A program made the position numbers and the translations under genes. Positions 26,726-34,047 of a stretch of DNA of 64,000 bases are shown here, one piece after another. The DNA lies in assembly GCF_000429425.1 (NCBI RefSeq), contig NZ_AUBV01000008.1, positions 221,358-285,357 of the forward strand. The letters are read 5' to 3'. The notes below the pieces were generated by a model, which had not been told where the DNA came from, searched no databases, and was given only the letters and a program-made list of their open reading frames with translations. Positions within the stretch are counted from its first letter, which is position 1; every line of letters starts with the position of its first letter. This DNA is from Algoriphagus mannitolivorans DSM 15301. GTDB lineage: Bacteria > Bacteroidota > Bacteroidia > Cytophagales > Cyclobacteriaceae.

Positions 26726-28120
26726 GTGTCGTTAATCAAATCTATTTCAGGTATTCGAGGAACCATCGGAGGCAAATCCGGTGAAGGCTTGACCCCAATT
26801 GATGTTGTAAAATTTGCTTCAGCCTATGGGGCTTGGGTGATCGAGAAAACAGGAAATCCCAAGGTGGTAATTGGTCGGGATGCCAGAATCTCCGGAGACA
26901 TGATCTCCAGACTAGTTTCCGCCACCTTGCAAGGCTTGGGTATTCACGTAGTGGATCTGGGGCTTAGCACTACCCCGACTGTTGAATTCGCGGTACCCCG
27001 AGAAAATGCCGGGGGAGGAATCATCTTGACGGCCAGCCATAATCCAATCCAATGGAATGCGCTGAAACTGTTGAATTCAGTCGGTGAATTTATTTCAGAT
27101 GAGGAGGGAAAGGCGATTTTGGAAAAAGCCGAAAAAGAGGATTTCACCTTTGCAGAAGTGAAAAAACTCGGAAAATACACCCAAATCGAAGATTACATGG
27201 ACCGTCACATCCAGCACGTACTTGATTTGGAACTGGTGGATGTAGAAGCCATCAAAAAGCGAAATTTCAAAGTCGTCGTGGATGCAGTAAATTCCACTGG
27301 AGGGATCGCTGTACCCAAGTTGCTTCGAGCCCTAGGTGTGGAAGTTATCGAGGAAATGTACTGCACTCCAGACGGGCATTTTCCACACAATCCAGAGCCT
27401 CTTCCAGAAAACTTGAGAGAAATCTCCAAAAAGCTGGAAAAGGGGAATTTTGACTTGGGAATTGTCGTCGATCCAGACGTAGACCGATTGGCATTTATCA
27501 ATGAGGATGGCTCCATGTTTGGGGAAGAATATACCTTGGTGGCAGTAGCAGATTATGTTCTATCCAAAACTCCTGGAAATACGGTATCCAACCTTTCTTC
27601 CACTAGAGCCTTGAAAGACGTTACCCTCAAAAGAGGCGGAAACTATACTGCAGCAGCTGTTGGTGAAGTCAATGTAGTGAATCAGATGAAAGCTGTGGAT
27701 GCAGTGATCGGTGGGGAAGGAAACGGGGGAATCATCTATCCAACCTCCCACTATGGAAGAGATGCCTTGGTTGGAATCGGCTTATTCCTGACCCATTTGG
27801 CCAAATTCGGCAAGTCTATTTCCATGCTTCGGGCATCCTATCCGAATTACTACATTTCCAAAAATAAGATCGAACTCACTCCGGAAATCGACGTGGACAG
27901 AATCCTTTTGGAGATCAAAAATAAATACAAAAAGCAGCCTATCAATGATATTGATGGCGTAAAAATAGAATTTGACAAGGAGTGGGTTCACTTGAGAAAA
28001 TCAAATACTGAACCTATCATTCGGATTTACTCAGAATCAGACTCCGAAGCGACCGCAGAGCATTTGGCTAAAAAGATTATTTTAGACATCAAGGAAGTGG
28101 TCAGCGCTTCTTTGATCTAA
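26726..28120 (+). CDS. glmM: Phosphoglucosamine mutase
   Basis: Converts glucosamine-6-phosphate to glucosamine-1-phosphate for peptidoglycan and LPS precursors. It belongs to the alpha-D-phosphohexomutase family. The phosphoserine loop is TASHNPIQWNALKLL (serine near residue 103), the metal loop VDPDVDRLAFINEDG, the sugar loop GGEGNGGIIYP, and the phosphate-binding loop RKSNTEPIIRIYSES. The start is GTG at 26726, with the usual N-terminus SLIKSISGIRGTIGG. At 464 residues it is full length. It is likely co-transcribed with the cysteine desulfurase 36 nt downstream. Confidence 0.93.
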   Translation: MSLIKSISGIRGTIGGKSGEGLTPIDVVKFASAYGAWVIEKTGNPKVVIGRDARISGDMISRLVSATLQGLGIHVVDLGLSTTPTVEFAVPRENAGGGIILTASHNPIQWNALKLLNSVGEFISDEEGKAILEKAEKEDFTFAEVKKLGKYTQIEDYMDRHIQHVLDLELVDVEAIKKRNFKVVVDAVNSTGGIAVPKLLRALGVEVIEEMYCTPDGHFPHNPEPLPENLREISKKLEKGNFDLGIVVDPDVDRLAFINEDGSMFGEEYTLVAVADYVLSKTPGNTVSNLSSTRALKDVTLKRGGNYTAAAVGEVNVVNQMKAVDAVIGGEGNGGIIYPTSHYGRDALVGIGLFLTHLAKFGKSISMLRASYPNYYISKNKIELTPEIDVDRILLEIKNKYKKQPINDIDGVKIEFDKEWVHLRKSNTEPIIRIYSESDSEATAEHLAKKIILDIKEVVSASLI

Positions 28121-28156
28121 TACAAATTTCAGCAATACCCCACCCAACCCTAGAGA

Positions 28157-29299
28157 ATGAAAGTTTACTTTGACAATGCCGCCACCACAGCCATGGACGA
28201 TCGCGTGATCGAGGCCATGCTCCCCTTTATGAAATCCCATTTCGGCAATCCTTCCTCGGTTCATAGTCATGGCCGGGAGGTGAGAAATGCCATTGAGAAA
28301 TCAAGAAAAAAGGTGGCGGAATTGCTCAATGCCTCTCCTTCAGAGATTTTCTTCACTTCGGGAGGTACAGAGGCTGACAACACTGCCTTAGTCTGCGGAG
28401 TGGAAACCCACGGCATTACCCATGCAATTAGCTCCCCGATCGAGCACCATGCGGTGCTACATACGCTTGAGGTTTTGGAGAAAAAAGGTAAAATCAAACT
28501 CAGCCTTTTGAACCTAAATGAAAAGGGGGAAATCGATCCTACTCAATTGGAAGATCTGCTGAAAGCAAACCCTAACAGCCTGGTGTCTCTGATGCATGCC
28601 AACAATGAGATCGGAAACTTGAACGATTTGGAGAAAATCGGAAGCTTGGCGAAGGAATATGGTGCATTTTTCCATTCTGATACCGTGCAGACTATGGGAC
28701 ATTATACCCATGATCTCAAGACTCTTCCGATTGATGCTCTGGTAGCTGGTGGACATAAATTCCACGGCCCAAAAGGTTCCGGATTTCTATATGTTAGAAA
28801 AGACAAGAAAATCCATCCCTTCATTCATGGTGGTGCTCAGGAAAGAAATATGCGGGGAGGAACAGAAAACGTCATCGGGATTATCGGGATTGCCAAAGCT
28901 TTGGAACTTGCCTATGAAGACATGGCTGGACACCAAACTCACATCGAAAAAATTAAAAAACACTTCATCGAAAAGCTTACTAAGGAAATCCCCGGGGTAG
29001 AGTTTAACGGCCTTTCTGCTGACCTCGAAAAAAGTCTCTATACCGTACTGAACGTAAGCTTGCCTCCATCTGAAGCGAATCGAGGAATGCTACTTTTCAA
29101 CTTGGATCTGGAGGGCATTTCTGCTTCCGGAGGATCCGCTTGCAGCTCAGGAGCCACTGTTGGTTCCCATGTATTGAGAGCATTGAATCATAATCCTGAA
29201 AGAGATTCCGTTCGATTCTCATTCAGCAGATTCAACACCTTAGAAGAGGTCGATTACACGATTGATAAACTGAAAGAACTCTACACCGTTGAAGTTTAG
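28157..29299 (+). CDS. Cysteine desulfurase (NifS/IscS family)
   Basis: A PLP enzyme that takes sulfur from cysteine to form a persulfide for Fe-S clusters or tRNA thiolation. The N-terminus VYFDNAATTAMDDRVIEAM is typical. The PLP lysine is in VAGGHKFHGPKGSGF (about K201) and the active cysteine in SASGGSACSSGA (about C329), on the short loop-containing segment of group I enzymes. At 380 residues it is full length. The partner scaffold genes (iscU, sufBCD) are not nearby, so its specific target is unknown. Confidence 0.92.
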   Translation: MKVYFDNAATTAMDDRVIEAMLPFMKSHFGNPSSVHSHGREVRNAIEKSRKKVAELLNASPSEIFFTSGGTEADNTALVCGVETHGITHAISSPIEHHAVLHTLEVLEKKGKIKLSLLNLNEKGEIDPTQLEDLLKANPNSLVSLMHANNEIGNLNDLEKIGSLAKEYGAFFHSDTVQTMGHYTHDLKTLPIDALVAGGHKFHGPKGSGFLYVRKDKKIHPFIHGGAQERNMRGGTENVIGIIGIAKALELAYEDMAGHQTHIEKIKKHFIEKLTKEIPGVEFNGLSADLEKSLYTVLNVSLPPSEANRGMLLFNLDLEGISASGGSACSSGATVGSHVLRALNHNPERDSVRFSFSRFNTLEEVDYTIDKLKELYTVEV

Positions 29300-29311
29300 G
29301 CAGCAAGAGAT

Positions 29312-29400
29312 GGTCACCTTGAGCATCCGAACAACGGAAGTTGTGAAGTCGAAATGTGATTTTAAAATTATTCAGACTTCGACTCCTCTCAGTCTGACAT
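29312..29400. repeat. Palindromic intergenic element
   Basis: The left part contains GTCACCTTGAGC and GAAGTCGAA; the right part, read on the other strand, contains TGTCAGACTGAGAGGAGTCG. The two halves are similar inverted copies around an AT-rich centre. Elements with GTCAC-TGAGC-AGTCGAA arms are common between genes in Bacteroidota, from memory. It lies directly after the cysteine desulfurase gene. Confidence 0.6.
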
Positions 29401-29403
29401 TAG

Positions 29404-29424
29404 GGAGCTCAATGGAGCTCCTTT
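29404..29424 (+). terminator. Likely terminator after the cysteine desulfurase gene
   Basis: GGAGCTC (29404-29410), loop AATG, GAGCTCC (29415-29421), then TTTATGTTT. The stem is perfect but the U tract is interrupted. Confidence 0.55.
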
Positions 29425-29523
29425 ATGTTTAAAAGTTTTTTGCTCTGAACCAAAGAGCTAGCCTTGTAACACCAAAAAACACCCAAAGAAAAACTTTATT
29501 CATTTTTTATACCTTTATGTATC

Positions 29524-29817
29524 ATGAAGCCAGATACTTTTATAATTGATCAAATCAGAAAATACTTTCAAGATAAACCTGTTTTGAAAGCTTATCTTTT
29601 TGGCTCCTATGTAAGAGGAACGCAAAATGAAACCAGTGATGTGGATATTTTGGTGGAATTGGACTACTCCAAAAAAATAGGCTTAGAATTTTTTAAAATG
29701 CAAAATGAACTAGAGGCGATTCTAAAGCATAAAGTAGATTTGGTCTCGAATGAGGCAATTTCCCCGTTGATTAAACCAAAAATCTTAAAGGAAAGAAGAT
29801 TGGTCTATGAGAAGTAG
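29524..29817 (+). CDS. MntA-type nucleotidyltransferase antitoxin
   Basis: A 97-residue minimal nucleotidyltransferase. The catalytic motif GS-x10-DxD is complete: GSYVRGTQNETSDVDILVE. In characterised MNT/HepT systems this enzyme adds AMP to a tyrosine of HepT and so neutralises it. The gene overlaps the HepT gene by 11 nt, the usual arrangement. A separate housekeeping role is unlikely at this size. Confidence 0.88.
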   Translation: MKPDTFIIDQIRKYFQDKPVLKAYLFGSYVRGTQNETSDVDILVELDYSKKIGLEFFKMQNELEAILKHKVDLVSNEAISPLIKPKILKERRLVYEK

Positions 29818-30151
29818 GATTGGGGATATCGTGCGCCTAAAACATATTTTAGAAGCTATTGAAGAGGTAGAATCATACGTTTTGGGAATCGGGAAAGAGG
29901 AGTTCATAAATAAATCAATGATTCGGTTTGCCTGCGTCAAACAGCTGGAAATAGTAGGAGAAGCCTGCAATCACCTTTCTGAAGAAACCAAGCAACAAAA
30001 GCCGGAAGTTCCTTGGACTGAAATCATTGGAATGAGGCACGTATTTGTCCATGAGTATTTCGGCATAGACAATCATTTACTTTGGGAAATTATCAACCGC
30101 GATTTGAAAGAATTTAAATCCGCTGTTATCGACTTAATTGCTACCCATTAA
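29807..30151 (+). CDS. HepT-type ribonuclease toxin (DUF86, HEPN)
   Basis: A 114-residue all-helical HEPN protein. The RNase/AMPylation motif R-x4-H-x-Y is intact in MRHVFVHEYFG. The preceding helix IRFACVKQLEIVGEACNHLS is typical of DUF86. HepT cleaves RNA (tRNA in studied cases) unless the tyrosine is modified by MntA. It overlaps its antitoxin by 11 nt and its end converges with the hydrolase gene (4-nt overlap). Confidence 0.88.
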   Translation: MRSRIGDIVRLKHILEAIEEVESYVLGIGKEEFINKSMIRFACVKQLEIVGEACNHLSEETKQQKPEVPWTEIIGMRHVFVHEYFGIDNHLLWEIINRDLKEFKSAVIDLIATH

Positions 30152-30906
30152 CCTAGAAATCCCCTTACTTCCTCTATTACTGCCTCCGGCTTCTCAGCGT
30201 GAAGCCAGTGACCCGCATTTGCTACAAATTCCAATTCATAGTTGGGAAAATGCTTTCCCAAATCCGGAAGATCTGACTGCTTGATGTAATCGGAATTTGC
30301 CCCTCCTAAAAACAAGGTTGGGCCTTCATACCTGGCTTTTTCCTCTAAGGCTTTACCTACCTCTTCAATATTTTTGGTGATCACCGGCAGGTTGATTTTC
30401 CAGACAAATCCCTCGGAATTTCTCGCCAGACTTTTTAATAAAAACTGACGGATACCCAGTTCAGAGATGTAATTGGCCAACTGATCGTCGGCTTCTTTTC
30501 GGCTCTTGATTTCATCCAGCTTTATCGAGTTGAGGCCCTCCAAAATCGTCTGGTGATGGATCGGGTAATATCTTGGCGCTATATCCGCCACGATCAGCTT
30601 TTCCACTCGCTCTGGATAGGTGCAGGCAAAATTCATTACCGTCTTTCCTCCCATGGAATGACCCATCAAGTAAATTTTTTCCAAACCTTCATCATCCAAA
30701 AGCTCTTTCAAATCCTCCACCATAACCTGATAATTCCACTCCTCAGCCTGGGGAGAATCCCCGTGATTCCGCTGATCAACAAGGTAAAGCGTATAGTGTT
30801 TTTCCAGCTCGCGGGCGATGGAAAACCAGTTGTCCAAAGACCCAAAAAGTCCATGGAGAATCACCAATGGTTTACCGGAGCCGAGTTTTTTGAAGTTTAA
30901 TTTCAT
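30148..30906 (-). CDS. Alpha/beta hydrolase (YbfF-like esterase)
   Basis: A 252-residue alpha/beta-hydrolase without signal peptide. The oxyanion region is VILHGLFGSLDNWFSIA, the DQRNHGDS strand follows, and the nucleophile elbow is LMGHSMGGKTVMNF. The acid is probably in the TLFLGGANSDYI region and the histidine in ANAGHWLHAEKPE. The pattern is close to YbfF/abhydrolase-11 esterases. The natural substrate is unknown. A short repeat tract lies just before its start. Confidence 0.87.
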   Translation of the reverse strand: MKLNFKKLGSGKPLVILHGLFGSLDNWFSIARELEKHYTLYLVDQRNHGDSPQAEEWNYQVMVEDLKELLDDEGLEKIYLMGHSMGGKTVMNFACTYPERVEKLIVADIAPRYYPIHHQTILEGLNSIKLDEIKSRKEADDQLANYISELGIRQFLLKSLARNSEGFVWKINLPVITKNIEEVGKALEEKARYEGPTLFLGGANSDYIKQSDLPDLGKHFPNYELEFVANAGHWLHAEKPEAVIEEVRGFLG

Positions 30907-30909
30907 TTT

Positions 30910-30940
30910 GATTTACGAAGTACGAATTACGATTTACGAG
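30910..30940 (-). repeat. TTACGA-type micro-repeat tract
   Basis: Three near copies of (A)TTTACGA / ATTACGA in a row lie directly in front of the hydrolase start. The same family is seen at 46569-46599 and 47500-47532. Confidence 0.6.
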
Positions 30941-31022
30941 GCTTTCTTTAGCATTTAGGCCTTATTTCAAAGAAAAACCTTACCACTTATTAAATTTTCA
31001 AATATTCCAATTTTTAATTCCT

Positions 31023-31739
31023 TTACCCCTCCAACTGCCTTCTATACATCTGAACCGTGTTTTCCAGACCATAATAAAGTGCATCGCAAATCAGGGCATG
31101 GCCAATGGATACTTCCTCCAGCCAAGGGATATTCTTTTTCAGAAAGGCCAAATTATGCAAATCCAAATCGTGCCCCGCATTCAAACCCAAACCTAATTCC
31201 CGAGCGATTTTGGAAACTTCCACATACGGGAAAACGGCCTTTTCCCGATCTTGATGATACTGTGAAGCGTAGGGTTCGGTGTACAACTCCACTCGGTCGG
31301 TTCCGGTAAGTTTTGCCGGCTCGAAGTATTTCGCTTCAGGATTGATAAAAATGGAGACTCGGGTACCGATTTCTTTAAGTTCGGCAACAATATCCTTGAG
31401 CAAGCTTTGATGGGCAATCGTATCCCAACCGGTATTGGAAGTAATGGCATCCGGTGGATCAGGAACCAGAGTAGCCTGGGCTGGTTTCACCTCGCGGATC
31501 AGCTGCATAAATCGCTGATCTGGGTAACCTTCGATATTAAATTCTGTGGTCACCACCTTAGCCAAATCCAGACAATCCTGATACCGAATATGTCGCTCAT
31601 CAGGCCTTGGATGAACCGTTATTCCCTCAGCTCCAAATCTTTCACAGTCAAAAGCCACCTGCACCACATTGGGATTGTTCGCACCTCTTGCATTCCTCAA
31701 CGTGGCGATCTTGTTGATATTTACACTAAGTTTTGTCAT
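31023..31739 (-). CDS. pdxJ: Pyridoxine 5'-phosphate synthase
   Basis: Condenses 3-amino-2-oxopropyl phosphate and 1-deoxyxylulose-5-phosphate to pyridoxine 5'-phosphate (the DXP-dependent vitamin B6 route). A TIM-barrel of 238 residues. Signatures are [60 protein letters not shown] and [17 protein letters not shown]. It is divergent from yqeY with a 62-nt shared promoter region. Confidence 0.97.
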   Translation of the reverse strand: MTKLSVNINKIATLRNARGANNPNVVQVAFDCERFGAEGITVHPRPDERHIRYQDCLDLAKVVTTEFNIEGYPDQRFMQLIREVKPAQATLVPDPPDAITSNTGWDTIAHQSLLKDIVAELKEIGTRVSIFINPEAKYFEPAKLTGTDRVELYTEPYASQYHQDREKAVFPYVEVSKIARELGLGLNAGHDLDLHNLAFLKKNIPWLEEVSIGHALICDALYYGLENTVQMYRRQLEG

Positions 31740-31801
31740 AATCGCTTAGAAAAATGGGTATTTTTACCCTGTATTTTTGATGTAACACAAACTTAGGACG
31801 A
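31740..31801. promoter_or_regulatory. Divergent promoter region pdxJ / yqeY
   Basis: On the plus strand TATTTTTG (31772-31779) and on the minus strand TAAGTTTG (31795-31788) both match TAnnTTTG. A GGGTA-TTTT-TACCC inverted repeat (31756-31769) lies between the -7 boxes and pdxJ. No clear -33 boxes are visible, so strength is uncertain. Confidence 0.45.
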
Positions 31802-32254
31802 ATGAGTTTAAAGCAGAAAGTAGAAAGTGAAATAAAATCCGCGATGATTGCCAAAGACAAAGTGCGTCTTACCGCACTTCGGGCAATTAAATCCATGATT
31901 CTCTTAGAAGAAACCAAGGAAGGATACTCCGGATCCCTTAGTGATGATGAGGAGCTGAAGCTCTTGACTAAGGCAGCAAAGCAGCGAAAAGATTCCGCGG
32001 AAATCTATGAAAAGCAGGGAAGACCGGATCTTTTAGAGGTGGAAATGGCTGAATTGGAAGTTATCCAGGAGTTCTTGCCCAAAGCTTTAACCGATGATGA
32101 ATTGTCATTTGCGATTCAGGAAATCATCAATGTCACCGGTGCCGTAGGTCCCAAAGACATGGGAAAAGTCATGGGGGTAGCCAGCAAGCAATTGGCTGGA
32201 AAGGCGGATGGCAAAGCAATAGCCGAAAAAGTAAAAGCTTTACTGAACGCATAA
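31802..32254 (+). CDS. GatB/YqeY domain protein
   Basis: A 150-residue stand-alone YqeY protein. Signatures are LTALRAIKSMILLEET, LTKAAKQRKDSAEIYEKQGR, the ELEVIQEFLPKALTDDEL stretch and KDMGKVMGVASKQLAGKADG. It resembles the C-terminal tRNA-binding domain of GatB; the role of the stand-alone form is unclear. It is followed after 1 nt by the cvpA-like gene, forming an operon with the amidotransferase gene. Confidence 0.92.
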   Translation: MSLKQKVESEIKSAMIAKDKVRLTALRAIKSMILLEETKEGYSGSLSDDEELKLLTKAAKQRKDSAEIYEKQGRPDLLEVEMAELEVIQEFLPKALTDDELSFAIQEIINVTGAVGPKDMGKVMGVASKQLAGKADGKAIAEKVKALLNA

Positions 32255-32255
32255 G

Positions 32256-32801
32256 TTGCCGGCAATTGACCTTGTCATATTGATACTGATAGGACTCGGG
32301 GCCTATGAGGGCTACAAAAAAGGCCTTTTAATGGGCATTGTAGGTCTCATAGGCTTTGTTTTAGCCATAATTATGGGGTTCTATTTCATGGATCCAGTGA
32401 GTAAATGGCTTGCGGAACGCTTGGACGAACTGACCTTCGCTTTCCCGATAATGGCTTTTTTGATCGTTTTTGGGATCACGCTGATCTTGGTCAATCTGGC
32501 CGGATGGGTCCTCAAAAAAATAATGGACATGATCCTTCTAGGAGGAATGGATAGCTTGGCAGGTGCCATTTTGGGCATTGTCAAAACTGGATTTTTTATC
32601 AGTCTGTTCATCTGGTTTTCCTTTCAATTTGACTTAAAAATGCCCCGTGAATGGGAAAAAGAAAGCCAATTTCTCCCTTTCATAGAACCTCTTGCTCCAG
32701 GTGTGATTTGGGTTTTGGATCCTTTGGTGCCCAAAATCAAGGAAGTTCAGAAAACCATCGAGGAGATTGTAGCCGGATTCCGAAATGCTGCTGCTGATTG
32801 A
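32256..32801 (+). CDS. CvpA family membrane protein
   Basis: A 181-residue inner-membrane protein with four hydrophobic helices. It begins AIDLVILILIGLGAYEGYKK and GLLMGIVGLIGFVLAIIMGF; the third helix is about LIVFGITLILVNLAGWVL; and the fourth is GILGIVKTGFF-like. The start is TTG at 32256. CvpA proteins are linked to colicin V export, envelope homeostasis and biofilms, with no defined activity. It overlaps the amidotransferase gene by 17 nt. Confidence 0.85.
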   Translation: MPAIDLVILILIGLGAYEGYKKGLLMGIVGLIGFVLAIIMGFYFMDPVSKWLAERLDELTFAFPIMAFLIVFGITLILVNLAGWVLKKIMDMILLGGMDSLAGAILGIVKTGFFISLFIWFSFQFDLKMPREWEKESQFLPFIEPLAPGVIWVLDPLVPKIKEVQKTIEEIVAGFRNAAAD

Positions 32802-33360
32802 TAATTTTGATTCCTTCAGCCACATCCTTGCAGATTTGATCCGACAGACAGGAGAGGAATTGCAAATCGTCAGAAATGATATTTCTCTGGAGGAAATCAG
32901 CAAGCTGAAATTCCAGGGACTGATTCTTTCTCCAGGACCTGAAAAACCCAGTACCGCCGGAAATCTCATGGCCATTCTGGACACCTATTATGATCAAGTT
33001 CCGGTTCTGGGAGTATGCCTCGGGCATCAGGCTATCGGAGAGTTTTTTGGAGCCAAGTTGGTTAAAAACTCCTTTCCAACCCATGGAAAGGTACATTGGG
33101 TCAAAAAATCACAAGCCCACCCGCTGACTCAAAACTTACCCGAACAATTCCAAGTCACACGGTATCACTCTCTGGAATTAATAGATCTTCCACCCGCTCT
33201 GATCAAGATTCTGGAAACCGAATCCGGTGAAATCATGGGCATCGCACATCGTCACCTTCCGATTTTGGGAATTCAATATCATCCGGAAGCGTATCTCACA
33301 GAATTCGGATTGGAATTGATTCAGAATTGGTTGAGCTTGATTGAAAAAAACGGGAAATGA
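32785..33360 (+). CDS. Glutamine amidotransferase, anthranilate/aminodeoxychorismate synthase component II
   Basis: Supplies ammonia from glutamine to the chorismate-using synthase partner. A class I amidotransferase of 191 residues. The catalytic cysteine is in VLGVCLGHQAIGEFFG, the His/Glu pair in GIQYHPEAYLTEFG, and the oxyanion-side sequence is LILSPGPEKPSTAGN. No component I gene lies nearby, so trpG and pabA cannot be told apart; a shared enzyme is likely. The start overlaps cvpA by 17 nt, and the stop directly abuts the end of lolA on the other strand. Confidence 0.9.
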   Translation: MLLLIDNFDSFSHILADLIRQTGEELQIVRNDISLEEISKLKFQGLILSPGPEKPSTAGNLMAILDTYYDQVPVLGVCLGHQAIGEFFGAKLVKNSFPTHGKVHWVKKSQAHPLTQNLPEQFQVTRYHSLELIDLPPALIKILETESGEIMGIAHRHLPILGIQYHPEAYLTEFGLELIQNWLSLIEKNGK

Positions 33361-34014
33361 TTACCTCAAATCGATGATTTCAATTCCGGGATATTTCTTG
33401 GGATCGAAGGTAAAATAGTCCTCAGGAAGGTTTGGGGCAGCCTTTAGATTTTTAAAAGAATAAGAAAAGACACCGCCGATTCCATCGGACATTTCCCAGC
33501 CTAGGAGGTCTTTGGTGGTCTTGTCAACCATCAGCTTAAGTTGCTTGAAGGGGGCATCTGGTTTTAAGGCGATAAGCTCTACCACATTGACGGATTTACC
33601 TTGGTAGGTTTTGTCTGCCAATAGTCGGTAATTAAAGCCGGTTTGATACATTTTGTAAATATTAGAAGGAGTCAGCTCACCCTCCATTTGAGTCACGTCA
33701 TTGATTGTCACCTCTTTATAAGTGTCGGTTTGGATAAGAGTCCAGACTGTTTTTCCGTCATTAAAGATCTCTTGATCCGGTAGCTTTAGCCTATACTTCG
33801 CTCCTTTTACCGCCAACTCACCGGATTGTCTGTCACCAGCTCCTCCGGCATCTGAATAAGTATAGTCGAATCCCGCCGTGTACCCCTTCATATTTTGGTA
33901 CTTCTGGCTCATGGCGTCCAGGACAACTTTGGCTTTGGGATCTTTCTGTGCCTGGGCCTCAAAGCCCATGATTCCCAAAAGGAATACGAGGAAAAGGGAA
34001 AATGAAAATTTCAT
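33361..34014 (-). CDS. LolA-like outer-membrane lipoprotein carrier protein
   Basis: A periplasmic chaperone that would carry lipoproteins from the inner to the outer membrane. It has a signal peptide (FSLFLVFLLGIMGFEAQAQ) and a LolA-type half-barrel of about 195 residues. Family features are LDAMSQKYQNMKGYTAGFDY, GELAVKGAKYRLKLPDQEIF, FNDGKTVWTLI and YFTFDPKKYPGIEIIDL. It is 33 nt downstream of ftsK, a gene order common in Bacteroidota. Confidence 0.88.
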   Translation of the reverse strand: MKFSFSLFLVFLLGIMGFEAQAQKDPKAKVVLDAMSQKYQNMKGYTAGFDYTYSDAGGAGDRQSGELAVKGAKYRLKLPDQEIFNDGKTVWTLIQTDTYKEVTINDVTQMEGELTPSNIYKMYQTGFNYRLLADKTYQGKSVNVVELIALKPDAPFKQLKLMVDKTTKDLLGWEMSDGIGGVFSYSFKNLKAAPNLPEDYFTFDPKKYPGIEIIDLR

Positions 34015-34047
34015 GGATAAACGCTGTTTGTTTAACTAAAACAGCGT

